The notes beneath the pieces are model-generated. The model was given only the letters and a program-made list of their open reading frames with translations. It had not been told where the DNA came from and did no database searches. This document shows positions 55,728-64,000 of a stretch of DNA of 64,000 bases, piece after piece (the first letter of the stretch is position 1; each line of letters begins with the position of its first letter). Source of the stretch: Legionella_C sp963803545 (GTDB taxonomy: Bacteria > Pseudomonadota > Gammaproteobacteria > Legionellales > Legionellaceae); NCBI GenBank assembly GCA_963803545.1, contig CAWDMX010000001.1, positions 496,001 to 560,000 on the forward strand, given 5' to 3'. The translations under genes and the position numbers were made by a program.

Positions 55728-55904
55728 ATGCGTCCAATGGAAGAGGGGCTGGATGCCAAACTAAAGTATGCGGTGCACGAACAGCTCTATAATAATCGCG
55801 CTTATTTTTAAAGTTTGATGCTCGATGCTGTTAAAAATACCAACATTGAACACAGGGTTGAGCCTATTAAAAGGCTCATTTGTGGCCGTGAGCCTCGATG
55901 CTGA
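55728..55904 (+). pseudogene. Small decayed ORF after the ABC gene
   Basis: From ATG 55728 the frame reads MRPMEEGLDAKLKYAVHEQL..., meets TAA at 55809, and continues in frame as SLMLDAVKNTNIEHRVEPIK ... REPRC to TGA 55904. The amphipathic, protein-like character on both sides of the stop suggests a remnant of a larger gene; family unknown. Confidence 0.3.
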
Positions 55905-55951
55905 TTCAGGTATCGCTTATTTTTGACGCGGTTGGTAAGAACGATAGATTT

Positions 55952-56836
55952 TTACGTACACTGAAAATGCCGGGCTATTATATTGCTGCATTGTTGGTCG
56001 AGGATAAGGCTATGACGGTTTGATTTAAAGAATAAATAATTGTTAATAGAGGCGATTTGTGTTCTTGCTCTACTATCGGTGACTTGAGCTTTAATTGAAT
56101 GGCTTTCACGAAACGCACGCAAAGAACTATTTTTTTTAGGGTTAATTACAGTTTCTAGGTCTGCACCGGATAGTTCCAAATAAGTACTGCGTTGGGCGGT
56201 TTTTAACAGCTGTTCTGGCATGTTGAATAGTGAAAAATTAGCGGGCTTTAGTTTGTAAAGTTTTTTTATGCGACTAGAAGGATGAGCGAGCGCACAAGGC
56301 TCATTGGCAATCTTTAACTCGATCAATTCATTTAAATTATTTATCCGTAACGCATCTTTTAAGACGCAAATTGCATCAGTAATGCACGAAACCTTATCCG
56401 CTTGTCGAGTGCCATTATTGAGATACACTTTGGCATCTGAAAAGATGCGGGCTATATCGTAATAGCTGCTTATATAAGGTCCTGAGGTGGAGTCAAAAAT
56501 GTAGAGATGTAAGCGGTCATTTTTTTTAAATAATAAAACAGGTATAGCGTGGTTTTGTTCATTCGAAAGAATGACCCCTATTTTTTCTCCATTAGTAATC
56601 TCTTTTATAAGTCGGGATTTGCTTAATTCTTCAAAACTAGCTCGTTCTTGATTATGATGCACGGCTTTAACTTCGTAAGTTTGTAACGTAATATTGTATT
56701 TTTTGCAATAATAATCACAAAGGATATCAACTCCTTCCGGTGTTGGTTGATAGGCAATAATATCTTTTGGCGTATCGTTACTAATTTGCTCACAGCCTAT
56801 TTTTTTTGGTATATACATTTCAATTTCTTCACTCAA
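55952..56836 (-). CDS. Candidate CE-clan cysteine protease/acetyltransferase (YopJ/Ulp1-like) effector
   Basis: 294 residues, no signal peptide. The middle contains NHAIPVLLFKKNDRLHLYIF-DST (His96, Asp115) and RQADKVSCITDAICVLKDAL (Gln145, Cys151). Gln to Cys is six residues apart as in yeast Ulp1 (Gln574/Cys580), and His to acid is 19 residues apart as in YopJ (His109/Glu128). This His-Asp-Gln-Cys order is that of the CE clan (SUMO/ubiquitin-like proteases and YopJ acetyltransferases). Overall similarity is not otherwise visible to me. The setting among effector-like genes supports a host-targeted role (inference). Confidence 0.5.
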   Translation of the reverse strand: MSEEIEMYIPKKIGCEQISNDTPKDIIAYQPTPEGVDILCDYYCKKYNITLQTYEVKAVHHNQERASFEELSKSRLIKEITNGEKIGVILSNEQNHAIPVLLFKKNDRLHLYIFDSTSGPYISSYYDIARIFSDAKVYLNNGTRQADKVSCITDAICVLKDALRINNLNELIELKIANEPCALAHPSSRIKKLYKLKPANFSLFNMPEQLLKTAQRSTYLELSGADLETVINPKKNSSLRAFRESHSIKAQVTDSRARTQIASINNYLFFKSNRHSLILDQQCSNIIARHFQCT

Positions 56837-57054
56837 AAAAATCTATTTTAAGTCATAATGGATTAAAATAAAACCATTTGTAATGAATTAAAATATTAAG
56901 CGTGCGTATTTTTTGGTATAAAAGTGCACTATTGGTGTAAAATATATTATTTATCAAGGGAGTATGGTGCAAGTGGGTTTTATCTAAAATAAAAAAATAG
57001 TTTATTGACTGTGCCTGTAATTTAAGAAGCTCCTAATAATCTGGCTCAAAAGTA

Positions 57055-57090
57055 TTCGATAAATCAAGTTAGACAAGCTGATTTGTCGAA
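57055..57090. repeat. 12-bp inverted repeat in the gap before rho
   Basis: TTCGATAAATCA (57055-57066) and TGATTTGTCGAA (57079-57090) form a near-perfect inverted repeat (one mismatch, 12-base loop). It is the only structure I see in the 620-base stretch 56837-57458, where no supportable gene exists; a short frame at 57092-57204 (GHRERIRFKLKHYEEGG) looks protein-like but has no start. Confidence 0.4.
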
Positions 57091-57458
57091 TAAAATGCGG
57101 GCTATAACCGCCTTCTTTTTTTCTCAGGCCATCGCGAACGGATTCGTTTTAAATTAAAGCATTATGAGGAAGGTGGTTTTTTTACGATGGTTCAGCGGTT
57201 GTGTGTTTGATCATTAGGTTTTGAGCAACGTTTGTCATCGCTCTAAAAAGAGTTTAAGTCGTAAGTCTTCTTGGTGAATTGCAGGAGTGTCGATTCTTGT
57301 GCAAGTCTCAATGGGGTGATTTCTGGGAAGTCGGAAAATTGTCGGGTAGGGGCGCTGTGCTATTGATTTGGTTAATAGGATTATGGCGGACAATAAGTGG
57401 TTACTATCCAGAGCCGTTACGCGTATTCGCTCTGAATAGTAGCTGGTTGTTAAAAATA

Positions 57459-58724
57459 TTACTCTTGCTTTTGTTTGCCCATTGAATCGAAAAAATCGCT
57501 ATTCGTTTTATGGGTTTTCATTCGGTCAATGATAAATTCAGTCGCTTCGGGATCTTCCATTTTTTGTAAAATTTTACGCAGCAACCACGTAAGTTTTAAT
57601 TCCTCGGGTGGAACAATTAATTCTTCACGACGGGTTCCCGAACGATTGAAATTGATTGCAGGAAAAACACGGCGTTCAGCGCTTATACGACTTAAATGAA
57701 CTTCCATATTACCGGTTCCTTTAAACTCTTCGTAAATAACCTCGTCCATTTTAGAGCCAGTATCAACCAAGGCGGTTGCTAATATTGTCAAGCTGCCGCC
57801 TTCTTCAATATTACGCGCAGCGCCGTAAAGTCGTTTAGGTCGTTGCAATGCATTCGCATCCACACCGCCGGTTAAGACCTTACCCGATGGGGGACTAATA
57901 GTGTTGTATGCGCGCGCGAGCCGCGTTATGGAATCAAGCAAAATAATAACGTTTTTTTTATGTTCTACTAAACGTTTTGCTTTCTCTATAACCATTTCAG
58001 CAAGTTGAACGTGTCTTTCAGCTGGTTCGTCAAACGTACTGGCAACAACCTCTCCTTTAATAGAGCGCTGCATTTCGGTCACTTCCTCGGGGCGCTCATC
58101 GATAAGCAGGACAATTAAAAAATGTTCGGGATAATTTTTTTCAATAGAGTGCGCTAAATTTTGCAATAAAATGGTTTTACCGGCTTTGGGTGGGGATACA
58201 ATTAACCCTCGTTGGCCTAAGCCAAAGGGGGCGCATAAATCAACCATCCGAGCTGTTAAATCCTCATTGCTGCCATTTCCACGCTCCATTGTCAGGCGTT
58301 TATTAGGAAACAAAGGGGTAAGATTGTCGAAACAAATTTTATTTTTGATATCTTCGGGAAGATCGTAGTTCAATTCATCAACTTTTAGTAAAGCAAAATA
58401 GCGCTCATTGTCTTTTGGCGGTCTAATTTTACCCATAATGGTATCGCCAGTACGTAAGTTAAAACGACGTATTTGACTGGGTGAAACGTAGATATCGTCA
58501 GGGCCGGCAAGATAAAACTCTTGTGGAGAGCGTAAAAACCCAAAGTTTCCATCTAATATTTGTAAAACACCACCACCGGAAATATCCTCACCTTTTTTGG
58601 CGTGTTCACTAACAATCTGGAATAAAATTTGCTGTCTTTTTTGAGTGGTGGTTTCAATACCCATTTCGGTTGCGATACTAACTAATTCAGCAATAGGTAA
58701 TTGCTTAAGTTGGATTAAATTCAT
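57459..58724 (-). CDS. rho: Transcription termination factor Rho
   Basis: 421 residues from ATG 58724, chosen because MNLIQLKQLPIAELVSIATE aligns with the E. coli start; a GTG nine bases earlier is in frame. RNA-binding region FGFLRSPQEFYLAGPDDIYV with SPSQIRRFNLRTGD, P-loop SPPKAGKTILLQNLAH, LIDERPEEVTEMQRS and the Q/R-loop are intact. Homohexameric helicase that ends transcription. Confidence 0.97.
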   Translation of the reverse strand: MNLIQLKQLPIAELVSIATEMGIETTTQKRQQILFQIVSEHAKKGEDISGGGVLQILDGNFGFLRSPQEFYLAGPDDIYVSPSQIRRFNLRTGDTIMGKIRPPKDNERYFALLKVDELNYDLPEDIKNKICFDNLTPLFPNKRLTMERGNGSNEDLTARMVDLCAPFGLGQRGLIVSPPKAGKTILLQNLAHSIEKNYPEHFLIVLLIDERPEEVTEMQRSIKGEVVASTFDEPAERHVQLAEMVIEKAKRLVEHKKNVIILLDSITRLARAYNTISPPSGKVLTGGVDANALQRPKRLYGAARNIEEGGSLTILATALVDTGSKMDEVIYEEFKGTGNMEVHLSRISAERRVFPAINFNRSGTRREELIVPPEELKLTWLLRKILQKMEDPEATEFIIDRMKTHKTNSDFFDSMGKQKQE

Positions 58725-58926
58725 ACTTCTCACTTGGTATAATGGTTAAACGAATGGAATTTCCGAGAAAATTATTTAGGGAAAGATCAATGCTAGTATT
58801 TATTTGAAGTCGGTTAATTTGCTGAAGAAAAAAGTAGAAAACTAAAATGACTTTATAGAGTAGTAACACTGATAAGCTAGACTAGCATGGAATTAAAATC
58901 TAATCTAGCATTTTGTACGGGTAAAA

Positions 58927-58972
58927 AAAATTAGGAGGGCACCGCCTCTAAAATTAGGAGGGCACCGCCTCT
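58927..58972. repeat. Perfect 23-bp tandem duplication at the grxD 3' end
   Basis: A 23-base unit containing AATTAGGAGGGCACCGCCTC occupies 58927-58949 and 58950-58972. The copy next to the gene encodes the last residues LEAVPS and stop of grxD, so the second copy lies just past the stop and does not change the protein. Confidence 0.9.
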
Positions 58973-59271
58973 AACAGTAGAGCTTCGAGCTCACCTTGTT
59001 GGTAAAGTTCAGCGATAATGTCGCAGCCGCCTATTAATTCGCCCTTAACATAAAGTTGGGGAAAAGTTGGCCAATCCGAATAACCTGGTAAGGCCTGGCG
59101 AATATCTGGGTTCGCCAAAATATCGACCGTAGCAAAGTCAACACCACAGGCGTCAATACACTGAGCAGCTCGCGCTGAAAAGCCGCATTGAGGCATTTGA
59201 GGCGTGCCTTTCATATACAAGAGTATGGTATTATCGTTTATCTGCTGTTTTATTTTATCTATTATTTCCAT
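58954..59271 (-). CDS. grxD: Monothiol glutaredoxin GrxD (Grx4)
   Basis: 105 residues. The monothiol active site is CGFS in PQMPQCGFSARAAQC, preceded by ILLYMKGTPQ; FPQLYVKGELIGGCDIIAEL binds glutathione. Grx4-type proteins carry [2Fe-2S] clusters with BolA and glutathione and support Fe-S assembly. Located beside sodB, an iron/oxidative-stress pairing common in gammaproteobacteria. Confidence 0.95.
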   Translation of the reverse strand: MEIIDKIKQQINDNTILLYMKGTPQMPQCGFSARAAQCIDACGVDFATVDILANPDIRQALPGYSDWPTFPQLYVKGELIGGCDIIAELYQQGELEALLLEAVPS

Positions 59272-59429
59272 AATATCGTCCTAAATTATATAAATAACTC
59301 ACAATTATGACGAAATTATTACCAAATGGCAACTATAATTACGCCAGTCTTAGCTTTTATTGCTTTAACTAATTGAAACTACAGGCTAACCTGCTAAACT
59401 TCTAACACTTATGCTTAATTGGAGATACT

Positions 59430-60011
59430 ATGTCTGTTGAATTGCCCGCTTTACCTTACGCGCTGGATGCATTAGCCCCTCATATTTCTAAAGAAACGTT
59501 GGAATATCATTACGGCAAGCACCATAGTACGTACGTAACCAACTTAAACAAATTGATCGCAGGTACCGAATTTGAACAACTAACCCTAGAAGAAATTATT
59601 AAAAAGTCTACGGGTGGAATGTTTAACAATGCAGCGCAAGTATGGAACCATACTTTTTACTGGCACTGTTTAAGTCCTAATGGCGGTGGACTGCCAACGG
59701 GAGCTCTTGCGGAGGCGATTAAAACGGCTTTTGGTTCTTTTGATGCTTTTAAAGAAAAATTCAGTCAAACCGCCATTACAACATTTGGTTCAGGCTGGGT
59801 ATGGCTGGTTAAAAAGCCGGATGGCAGTTTAGATATTGTCAGCACAAGCAACGCCGCCACGCCGCTTACCGATAATGTGGATGTGTTGCTCACCTGTGAT
59901 GTTTGGGAGCACGCATACTACATTGACTACCGCAATGCACGCCCGGATTACTTAAAGGCTTTTTGGAATCTTGTTAATTGGGAATTTGCGGCTAAAAGTT
60001 TCGAGGCTTGA
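59430..60011 (+). CDS. sodB: Superoxide dismutase, Fe type
   Basis: 193 residues, the SodB length. Metal ligands are visible: His in YHYGKHHSTYV, His in QVWNHTFYWHCL, and Asp/His in CDVWEHAYYIDYRNARPDYL. The NNAAQVWNH and GSGWVWLV stretches favour iron over manganese. Cytoplasmic detoxification of superoxide. A hairpin terminator follows. Confidence 0.95.
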   Translation: MSVELPALPYALDALAPHISKETLEYHYGKHHSTYVTNLNKLIAGTEFEQLTLEEIIKKSTGGMFNNAAQVWNHTFYWHCLSPNGGGLPTGALAEAIKTAFGSFDAFKEKFSQTAITTFGSGWVWLVKKPDGSLDIVSTSNAATPLTDNVDVLLTCDVWEHAYYIDYRNARPDYLKAFWNLVNWEFAAKSFEA

Positions 60012-60023
60012 TTTTTTAATAAG

Positions 60024-60062
60024 AACTGCAATTTAAGAAAACCTTGGTTGCAGTTTTTTTTT
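60024..60062 (+). terminator. Rho-independent terminator of sodB
   Basis: AACTGCAA (60024-60031) pairs with TTGCAGTT (60048-60055) and is followed by about nine T residues. Lies 12 bases after the sodB stop and before the argD start at 60096. Confidence 0.8.
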
Positions 60063-60095
60063 ATTTCTTTTTTACTAACTGAGATAGGACAAATC

Positions 60096-61265
60096 ATGAG
60101 TTTAGTAACTACCTACAATCCTTTACCGGTCACGTTTACACACGGCGAAGGAGTATGGCTTTTTGATGAAGAAGGCAATACTTACTTAGACGGATTATCA
60201 GGGATAGCAGTTTGTGGACTCGGTTATACCCATCCAATAGTTACGAAAACAATTCAACAGCAAGCGCAAAAAATTATACACACATCCAATGTGTTCAGGA
60301 TTAAAGAGCAGCAGCTTTTAGCTGAAAAATTAACCCAGTTATCGGGAATGGAGCAAGTATTCTTTGGTAACTCGGGAGCCGAAGCCAATGAGGCTGCAAT
60401 AAAATTAACACGGTTATACGGTCAAAAAAAAGGAATTGCCACGCCCTCAATTATTGTTATGGAAGGCGCTTTTCACGGTCGAACCATGGCAACCCTAACC
60501 GCCTCAGGAAGCCGAAAGGTGCAAGCCGGTTTTGAGCCGCTGCTACCGGGGTTTATCCGCGCTCCATTCAACAATATAGATACCCTTAAAACTATTGCGG
60601 CAAATCGTGACGATGTAGTTGCCGTCATGCTGGAGCCTATCCAAGGCGAGGGCGGCATTCGTGTTGCCGATGATTCCTATTTGCAAGCGTTGGCTCAATT
60701 GTGCAAACAGCAGGATTGGTTATTAATTTTTGATGAAGTTCAAACCGGGAATGGGCGCACAGGAGCCTTTTTTTGCTACCAGCACAGTTCGATACTACCG
60801 GATATTGTTACCACCGCTAAAGGGCTTGGGAATGGCATGCCAATAGGCGCGTGCCTAATGCAGGGGCGTGCTTGTAATTTGTTTAAACCCGGTAATCACG
60901 GCTCTACTTTTGGAGGAAACCCTCTTGCTTGCGCTACGGCTTTATCGGTGTTGGATGTGATTGAACAAGACGATCTTTGTACTAAAGCTCAGGCTGCGGG
61001 CTTAATTATTAAAGCGAGCTTGATGAAAAACTTAGGCGAGTTAGCAGGAGTTAAAGAAATTCGTGGTCGCGGTTTAATGATAGGTATAGAGCTGGACAGA
61101 CCGGCGCAGGACGCGCGTCTGCTGGGTTTAAAAAACAAAGTTATCTTCAATGTTACCGCCGATACGGTAATACGCCTGTTACCCCCACTTATTATCAGCG
61201 CCAGTGAAATTGACGAGCTGGTGCAACGTATTACGTGTACGGTTAAGGAGTTTCTAGGAGTTTAA
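60096..61265 (+). CDS. argD: Acetylornithine/succinyldiaminopimelate aminotransferase
   Basis: 389 residues from ATG 60096 (TAGGAC site upstream); the ATG 48 bases earlier overlaps the sodB terminator and is rejected. Class III PLP aminotransferase: VFFGNSGAEANEAAIKLTRL, GAFHGRT, LIFDEVQTGNGRTG, and the PLP lysine in TTAKGLGNGMPIGA. Acts in arginine synthesis and, as in E. coli, possibly in lysine synthesis. No other arg genes are in view. Confidence 0.93.
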   Translation: MSLVTTYNPLPVTFTHGEGVWLFDEEGNTYLDGLSGIAVCGLGYTHPIVTKTIQQQAQKIIHTSNVFRIKEQQLLAEKLTQLSGMEQVFFGNSGAEANEAAIKLTRLYGQKKGIATPSIIVMEGAFHGRTMATLTASGSRKVQAGFEPLLPGFIRAPFNNIDTLKTIAANRDDVVAVMLEPIQGEGGIRVADDSYLQALAQLCKQQDWLLIFDEVQTGNGRTGAFFCYQHSSILPDIVTTAKGLGNGMPIGACLMQGRACNLFKPGNHGSTFGGNPLACATALSVLDVIEQDDLCTKAQAAGLIIKASLMKNLGELAGVKEIRGRGLMIGIELDRPAQDARLLGLKNKVIFNVTADTVIRLLPPLIISASEIDELVQRITCTVKEFLGV

Positions 61266-61287
61266 AGTACCAATATTTTTTAAACGG

Positions 61288-61319
61288 TTTTTAGCCATGC
61301 AGCCGCGCATGGCTAAAAA
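61288..61319. repeat. 12-bp perfect stem-loop after argD
   Basis: TTTTTAGCCATG (61288-61299) and CATGGCTAAAAA (61308-61319) with an 8-base loop. The T-run is on the 5' arm on either strand, so it is not a standard terminator; transcript-end processing or mRNA stability is possible. Confidence 0.6.
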
Positions 61320-61466
61320 AAGTCCCTGAATTCACCAATTTCAAAAAAAATATAAGCGTTTAAATTTAGAGCTAACGTACTTAAATTTATTCTTTTTAAA
61401 ATTGACAAGCTGTTTTTAAAAGCGTAACTTGCAAAATAACTTGCTGTAAATTTTCAGGAGAAGACT

Positions 61467-61868
61467 ATGAATGCCTTAAAAACAATAGCTCTTACATTAT
61501 GCTTGGCAAGCTCGGTTGCCTCAGCGCTACCATGCGACGGCTATCAGGTGATAATTAAAAATAATTTGTCCCATAGTTTGATGGCGTCCACACTCAAACT
61601 AGATAATGCGAATCTAGTTCCAGGCGGGCTGCAGAAAATTTATAAGAAGAGTGAGAAAGCGTTAACGGTTGTGAATTCGGGCAAGGTTGTAATGTTCGGT
61701 AGTATTTCTTTGCACAGCTTGAGCCTACCGAGTCACACTATTAAAGTTAATTACACGCTGGAAAATAAAGATTCCTATTGCGTGTTTAAAACAACCGTTA
61801 CAGAAGGCTTTTATTCCGTGGGAAGCAGCGTGCTACCCGAGCAGGCACTATTTATTATTGAGCAATAA
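61467..61868 (+). CDS. Small secreted protein of unknown function
   Basis: 133 residues. MNALKTIALTLCLASSVASA is a Sec signal peptide cleaved before LPCDGYQ; the mature protein (about 112 residues) is beta-rich with cysteines at the start (LPCDGY) and at DSYCVFK that could form a disulfide. A good AGGAG site lies upstream. No family recognised; probably periplasmic or secreted. Followed 24 bases later by a DUF883-like gene. Confidence 0.7.
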   Translation: MNALKTIALTLCLASSVASALPCDGYQVIIKNNLSHSLMASTLKLDNANLVPGGLQKIYKKSEKALTVVNSGKVVMFGSISLHSLSLPSHTIKVNYTLENKDSYCVFKTTVTEGFYSVGSSVLPEQALFIIEQ

Positions 61869-61892
61869 TTTTTGATAATTAGGAGAATTTTG

Positions 61893-62198
61893 ATGTCAAA
61901 TTTTGATAAAAAAGCAGGCGATGTGCAGAATAAGGCAAATGATATTTACCAAGATGGTAAAGAGCACGCCAAAGAGTTTTACAACGACAACCGTGACAAA
62001 GTGGAGACGATGGTTGATTCAGTAAAAGATGTTGCTGAAAAATTTTACGACGAAGGCATTAAGCACTACCATACGGCTGAAAAAGCGATTGATGACTCGG
62101 CTGACAATTTGATAAAAATAATTAAAAGCAATCCATTAGCCTCGGTTATGGTCGCCGGTACGGTTGGTTGGTTGTTATCGGCTTTAACAAAAAAGTAA
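61893..62198 (+). CDS. ElaB/YqjD/DUF883-like membrane-anchored protein
   Basis: 101 residues from ATG 61893 (TTAGGAG site six to seven bases upstream). The first 75 residues are a charged amphipathic helix (KANDIYQDGKEHAKEFYND), followed by a C-terminal membrane helix (NPLASVMVAGTVGWLLSALT) and KK. ElaB/YqjD proteins anchor at the inner membrane and bind ribosomes in stationary phase; here only the shape supports that role. Confidence 0.7.
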   Translation: MSNFDKKAGDVQNKANDIYQDGKEHAKEFYNDNRDKVETMVDSVKDVAEKFYDEGIKHYHTAEKAIDDSADNLIKIIKSNPLASVMVAGTVGWLLSALTKK

Positions 62199-62245
62199 TG
62201 TGGCGCGATTGACCACCCATTTTTAAATTAAGTTAGGAATATACT

Positions 62246-62437
62246 ATGAAAAAAGTAACAGCACTCGTAATGACAGGGTTTTTATTAACCACTCTTTTAG
62301 CCGCTTGTAGTGAAGGTCCTGCTGAAAAAAAAGGCAAGCAAGTTGATAATGCTGTAGAAAACGTTAAGGATACTTTGCAAGATAAAGGACCTGCGCAAAA
62401 AGCGGGTGAAAAAGCCGATGAGCTAACCGGCAGCTAG
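62246..62437 (+). CDS. Small lipoprotein
   Basis: 63 residues. Lipoprotein signal MKKVTALVMTGFLLTTLLAAC with the lipid-modified Cys at residue 21, then a short charged helix (KQVDNAVENVKDTLQDKGPA). The pattern recalls small stress-related lipoproteins of the entericidin/YgaM-like type, but no family is assigned. In tandem with the DUF883-like gene, so possibly a shared envelope-stress unit. Confidence 0.72.
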   Translation: MKKVTALVMTGFLLTTLLAACSEGPAEKKGKQVDNAVENVKDTLQDKGPAQKAGEKADELTGS

Positions 62438-62566
62438 TCTCTATTAATAGAGTTGCAACCGGAGTAAAGTAAATTTTTACCTCGGGTGCAATTTTATTAT
62501 TTACCAAATGCAATTACTTCCCCTACAATACTCATAAATTTTTCAGATAGTGCCTAATAACCTCCA

Positions 62567-63832
62567 ATGAAAAAAGCCTTTAAATTAATTATTCCCTTGT
62601 ATCTAGGAGCCGTTCTAGAATGGTATGACTTTTCTATTTTTGTGTTTCTAGCTCCAATTCTATCTAAGGTTTTTTTTCCAGCCAGCACAAATTTTGTATC
62701 GATGCTCATGACGTACGCGGTTTTTGCCATTGGATTTTTAGCAAGGCCATTGGGTGGAATGGTTTTTGGTTGCTATGCCGATAGATACGGCCGTAAAAAA
62801 TCGATGCTTTTGTCGATGATGACGCTCACGTTTGCAACGGTTAGTATTGGCTTACTACCAACCTACGCCACCCTCGGGGTGGCGGCCCCGCTCTTGTTAA
62901 TCGTACTAAGACTTCTCCAAGGGTTTTGTATTGGTGGCGAATCCACAGGAGCCGCAATTTATATAATTGAGATGTACCACTGCAAGCATCGTGGGGTCTT
63001 AACCTCGCTGATGTGGTCGGCGTCGGGGGTTGGAATGCTGCTTGGCTCAGCATTAAGCACCTTTTTATTTTACAAGTGGACCCACGAGCAGCTTGGTTCC
63101 TTTTATTGGAGGGTTCCGTTCTTTTTGAGCGTTGCAACGAGCGTGGTGGCTATTTATTTCAGAAAAAAAATACCTGAAACCTTACTGTTCTCGCAGTTGG
63201 AGAAGATAAAAAAACAGGCTGAAGAAACGTTATTTAAAACGCTTAACAAAAATAAGGCAACGATTTTAAGGATTGTTTTTTTATACGGATTAAGCTCGGC
63301 TATAACCTACTTATTATTTGTGGTAATGCCCGTTTACATGAGCCAGTACAATAGTATTGATTTAAAAACCGCAAGCTTGATAACAAGCGTTTCGCTGATG
63401 GTAACAACCTTGCTTGTACCGGTGTCGGGAATACTCTCGGACAAGTACGGCCGAAAATGTTGTTTGTATGTTGGCTCAATGGGCTTTCTATTTCTAAGCG
63501 TACCTCTTTATTGGTATATGAATGCTGAAAAAACCGTTGCAAGTTTAATAGTTGCCGACGTCTTTTTTGTAATTTTTGCCGTGTTGTATCAGGGCGCACT
63601 GACTGCCGCGGTGCAGGAAAACACCAGCACAAACAACCGGTTTACCTTAACCTCAACGGGGTACAATATCAGCTACGGTATATTTGGAGGCGCGGCGCCG
63701 TTAGTGATATCGTGGCTTTCTCATGTTTCTACAAGCAGGCTGATTCCGGGAATATATCTTAGTTTTTTTGCTTTTTTAGCATTAATGACGGTTTGCACAA
63801 TGAAAGAAACCTATCAAAATCCTTTACAATAA
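62567..63832 (+). CDS. MFS transporter, metabolite:H+ symporter (MHS/ProP-like) family
   Basis: 421 residues with twelve transmembrane helices. The MHS signature GFLARPLGGMVFGCYADRYGRKKSM lies in loop 2-3 (quoted in part: RPLGGMVFGCYADRYGRKKS), RLLQGFCIGGESTGAAIYII in TM4 and SDKYGRKC in loop 8-9. Family members import osmolytes, dicarboxylates or amino acids with H+. The loop after helix 6 (KIKKQAEETLFKTLNKNKA) has the usual central spacing. Substrate not determinable. Confidence 0.88.
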   Translation: MKKAFKLIIPLYLGAVLEWYDFSIFVFLAPILSKVFFPASTNFVSMLMTYAVFAIGFLARPLGGMVFGCYADRYGRKKSMLLSMMTLTFATVSIGLLPTYATLGVAAPLLLIVLRLLQGFCIGGESTGAAIYIIEMYHCKHRGVLTSLMWSASGVGMLLGSALSTFLFYKWTHEQLGSFYWRVPFFLSVATSVVAIYFRKKIPETLLFSQLEKIKKQAEETLFKTLNKNKATILRIVFLYGLSSAITYLLFVVMPVYMSQYNSIDLKTASLITSVSLMVTTLLVPVSGILSDKYGRKCCLYVGSMGFLFLSVPLYWYMNAEKTVASLIVADVFFVIFAVLYQGALTAAVQENTSTNNRFTLTSTGYNISYGIFGGAAPLVISWLSHVSTSRLIPGIYLSFFAFLALMTVCTMKETYQNPLQ

Positions 63833-63865
63833 TAAAAATACTGACGTATCGCACAAGGAACGTTT

Positions 63866-63910
63866 ATGAGGCATCGTTTATCTTTTTCTCTCATCACGGC
63901 CGGAGTGTAA
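63866..63910 (+). pseudogene. Truncated ORF start with good RBS at the window end
   Basis: AAGGAA lies five bases before ATG 63866, which reads MRHRLSFSLITAGV and stops at 63908. It resembles the start of a signal peptide cut short by a stop or frameshift. The rest of the window (to 64000) shows no continuation that I can support. Confidence 0.25.
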
Positions 63911-64000
63911 AAGGCGCTTAACAACCACTGGCAGATATAAGTTTGCCGGCTGGGGGTAAAAAAGAAATGGGGCGCGCTTTTGGGCAGACTAAGAATTCAG

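Noticed and set aside
57279..57485. 68-residue plus-strand ORF near the end of rho
   Set aside because: Low-quality composition, overlaps the rho 3' end, and no family resemblance.
61288..61319. Terminator for argD
   Set aside because: The T-run is on the wrong side of the stem for both strands, so I list it only as an inverted repeat.

Overview
The window reads as a piece of chromosome from a moderately AT-rich gammaproteobacterium, probably host-associated. The gene order rsmI / lpoA-yraN-diaA-BON lipoproteins (446-5268) is the E. coli yraLMNOP order. The complete atpIBEFHAGDC operon, gyrB, rho, sodB, grxD and argD are also of gammaproteobacterial type. Ankyrin and helical-repeat proteins, a possible CE-clan cysteine enzyme, four insertion sequences and several broken genes suggest a Legionella/Coxiella-like, host-adapted lifestyle. 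That placement is inference.

Layout. 1-5268: the start of an AlkB-like membrane oxygenase, then rsmI, the outer-membrane/peptidoglycan gene lpoA, yraN, diaA and two tandem BON lipoproteins. 5327-6775: a small gene broken by a 19-bp tandem duplication, and an IS982-family element. 6954-23274 (minus strand): a 16-kb O-antigen/LPS operon headed by pgi. It makes dTDP-L-rhamnose (rmlB, rmlA, rmlC domain, rmlD), probably dTDP-6-deoxy-L-talose (WbiB-type epimerase), and a dTDP-3-amino-3,6-dideoxyhexose (FdtA domain fused to RmlC, plus a DegT aminotransferase and an acetyltransferase). It also carries wzz, wzx, wzy and several transferases. 23661-33386 (plus): a strong promoter, the ATP synthase operon, then gyrB.

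33824-38117: accessory region. An IS630-family element lies beside a gene for a protein of about 706 residues with 40-residue helical repeats and C-terminal ankyrins. An IS3 element with a CTTC target duplication splits that gene. 38654-46404: a giant autotransporter-like surface protein with three prealbumin-like repeats, fifteen Ig-like repeats and a C-terminal beta-barrel, out of frame at a G5 run. 46463-48006: a GNAT enzyme, tRNA-Leu(CAG) and a GDPD-family enzyme. 48303-52394: a 1363-residue pentapeptide/ankyrin protein with two C-terminal membrane segments and very recent 222-bp internal duplications. 52394-56836: gene remnants, an ABC transporter whose permease gene is split by an IS701/IS4-like element, and a candidate CE-clan cysteine protease/acetyltransferase effector.

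57459-64000: housekeeping genes return (rho, grxD, sodB, argD), followed by small envelope/stress proteins and an MHS-type MFS transporter.

The most unusual material is the accessory block 33.8-56.8 kb. It holds large repeat-built surface or effector-like proteins, several inactivated by IS insertion or slippage. Two of the insertions can be reversed exactly on paper to restore a single open frame.
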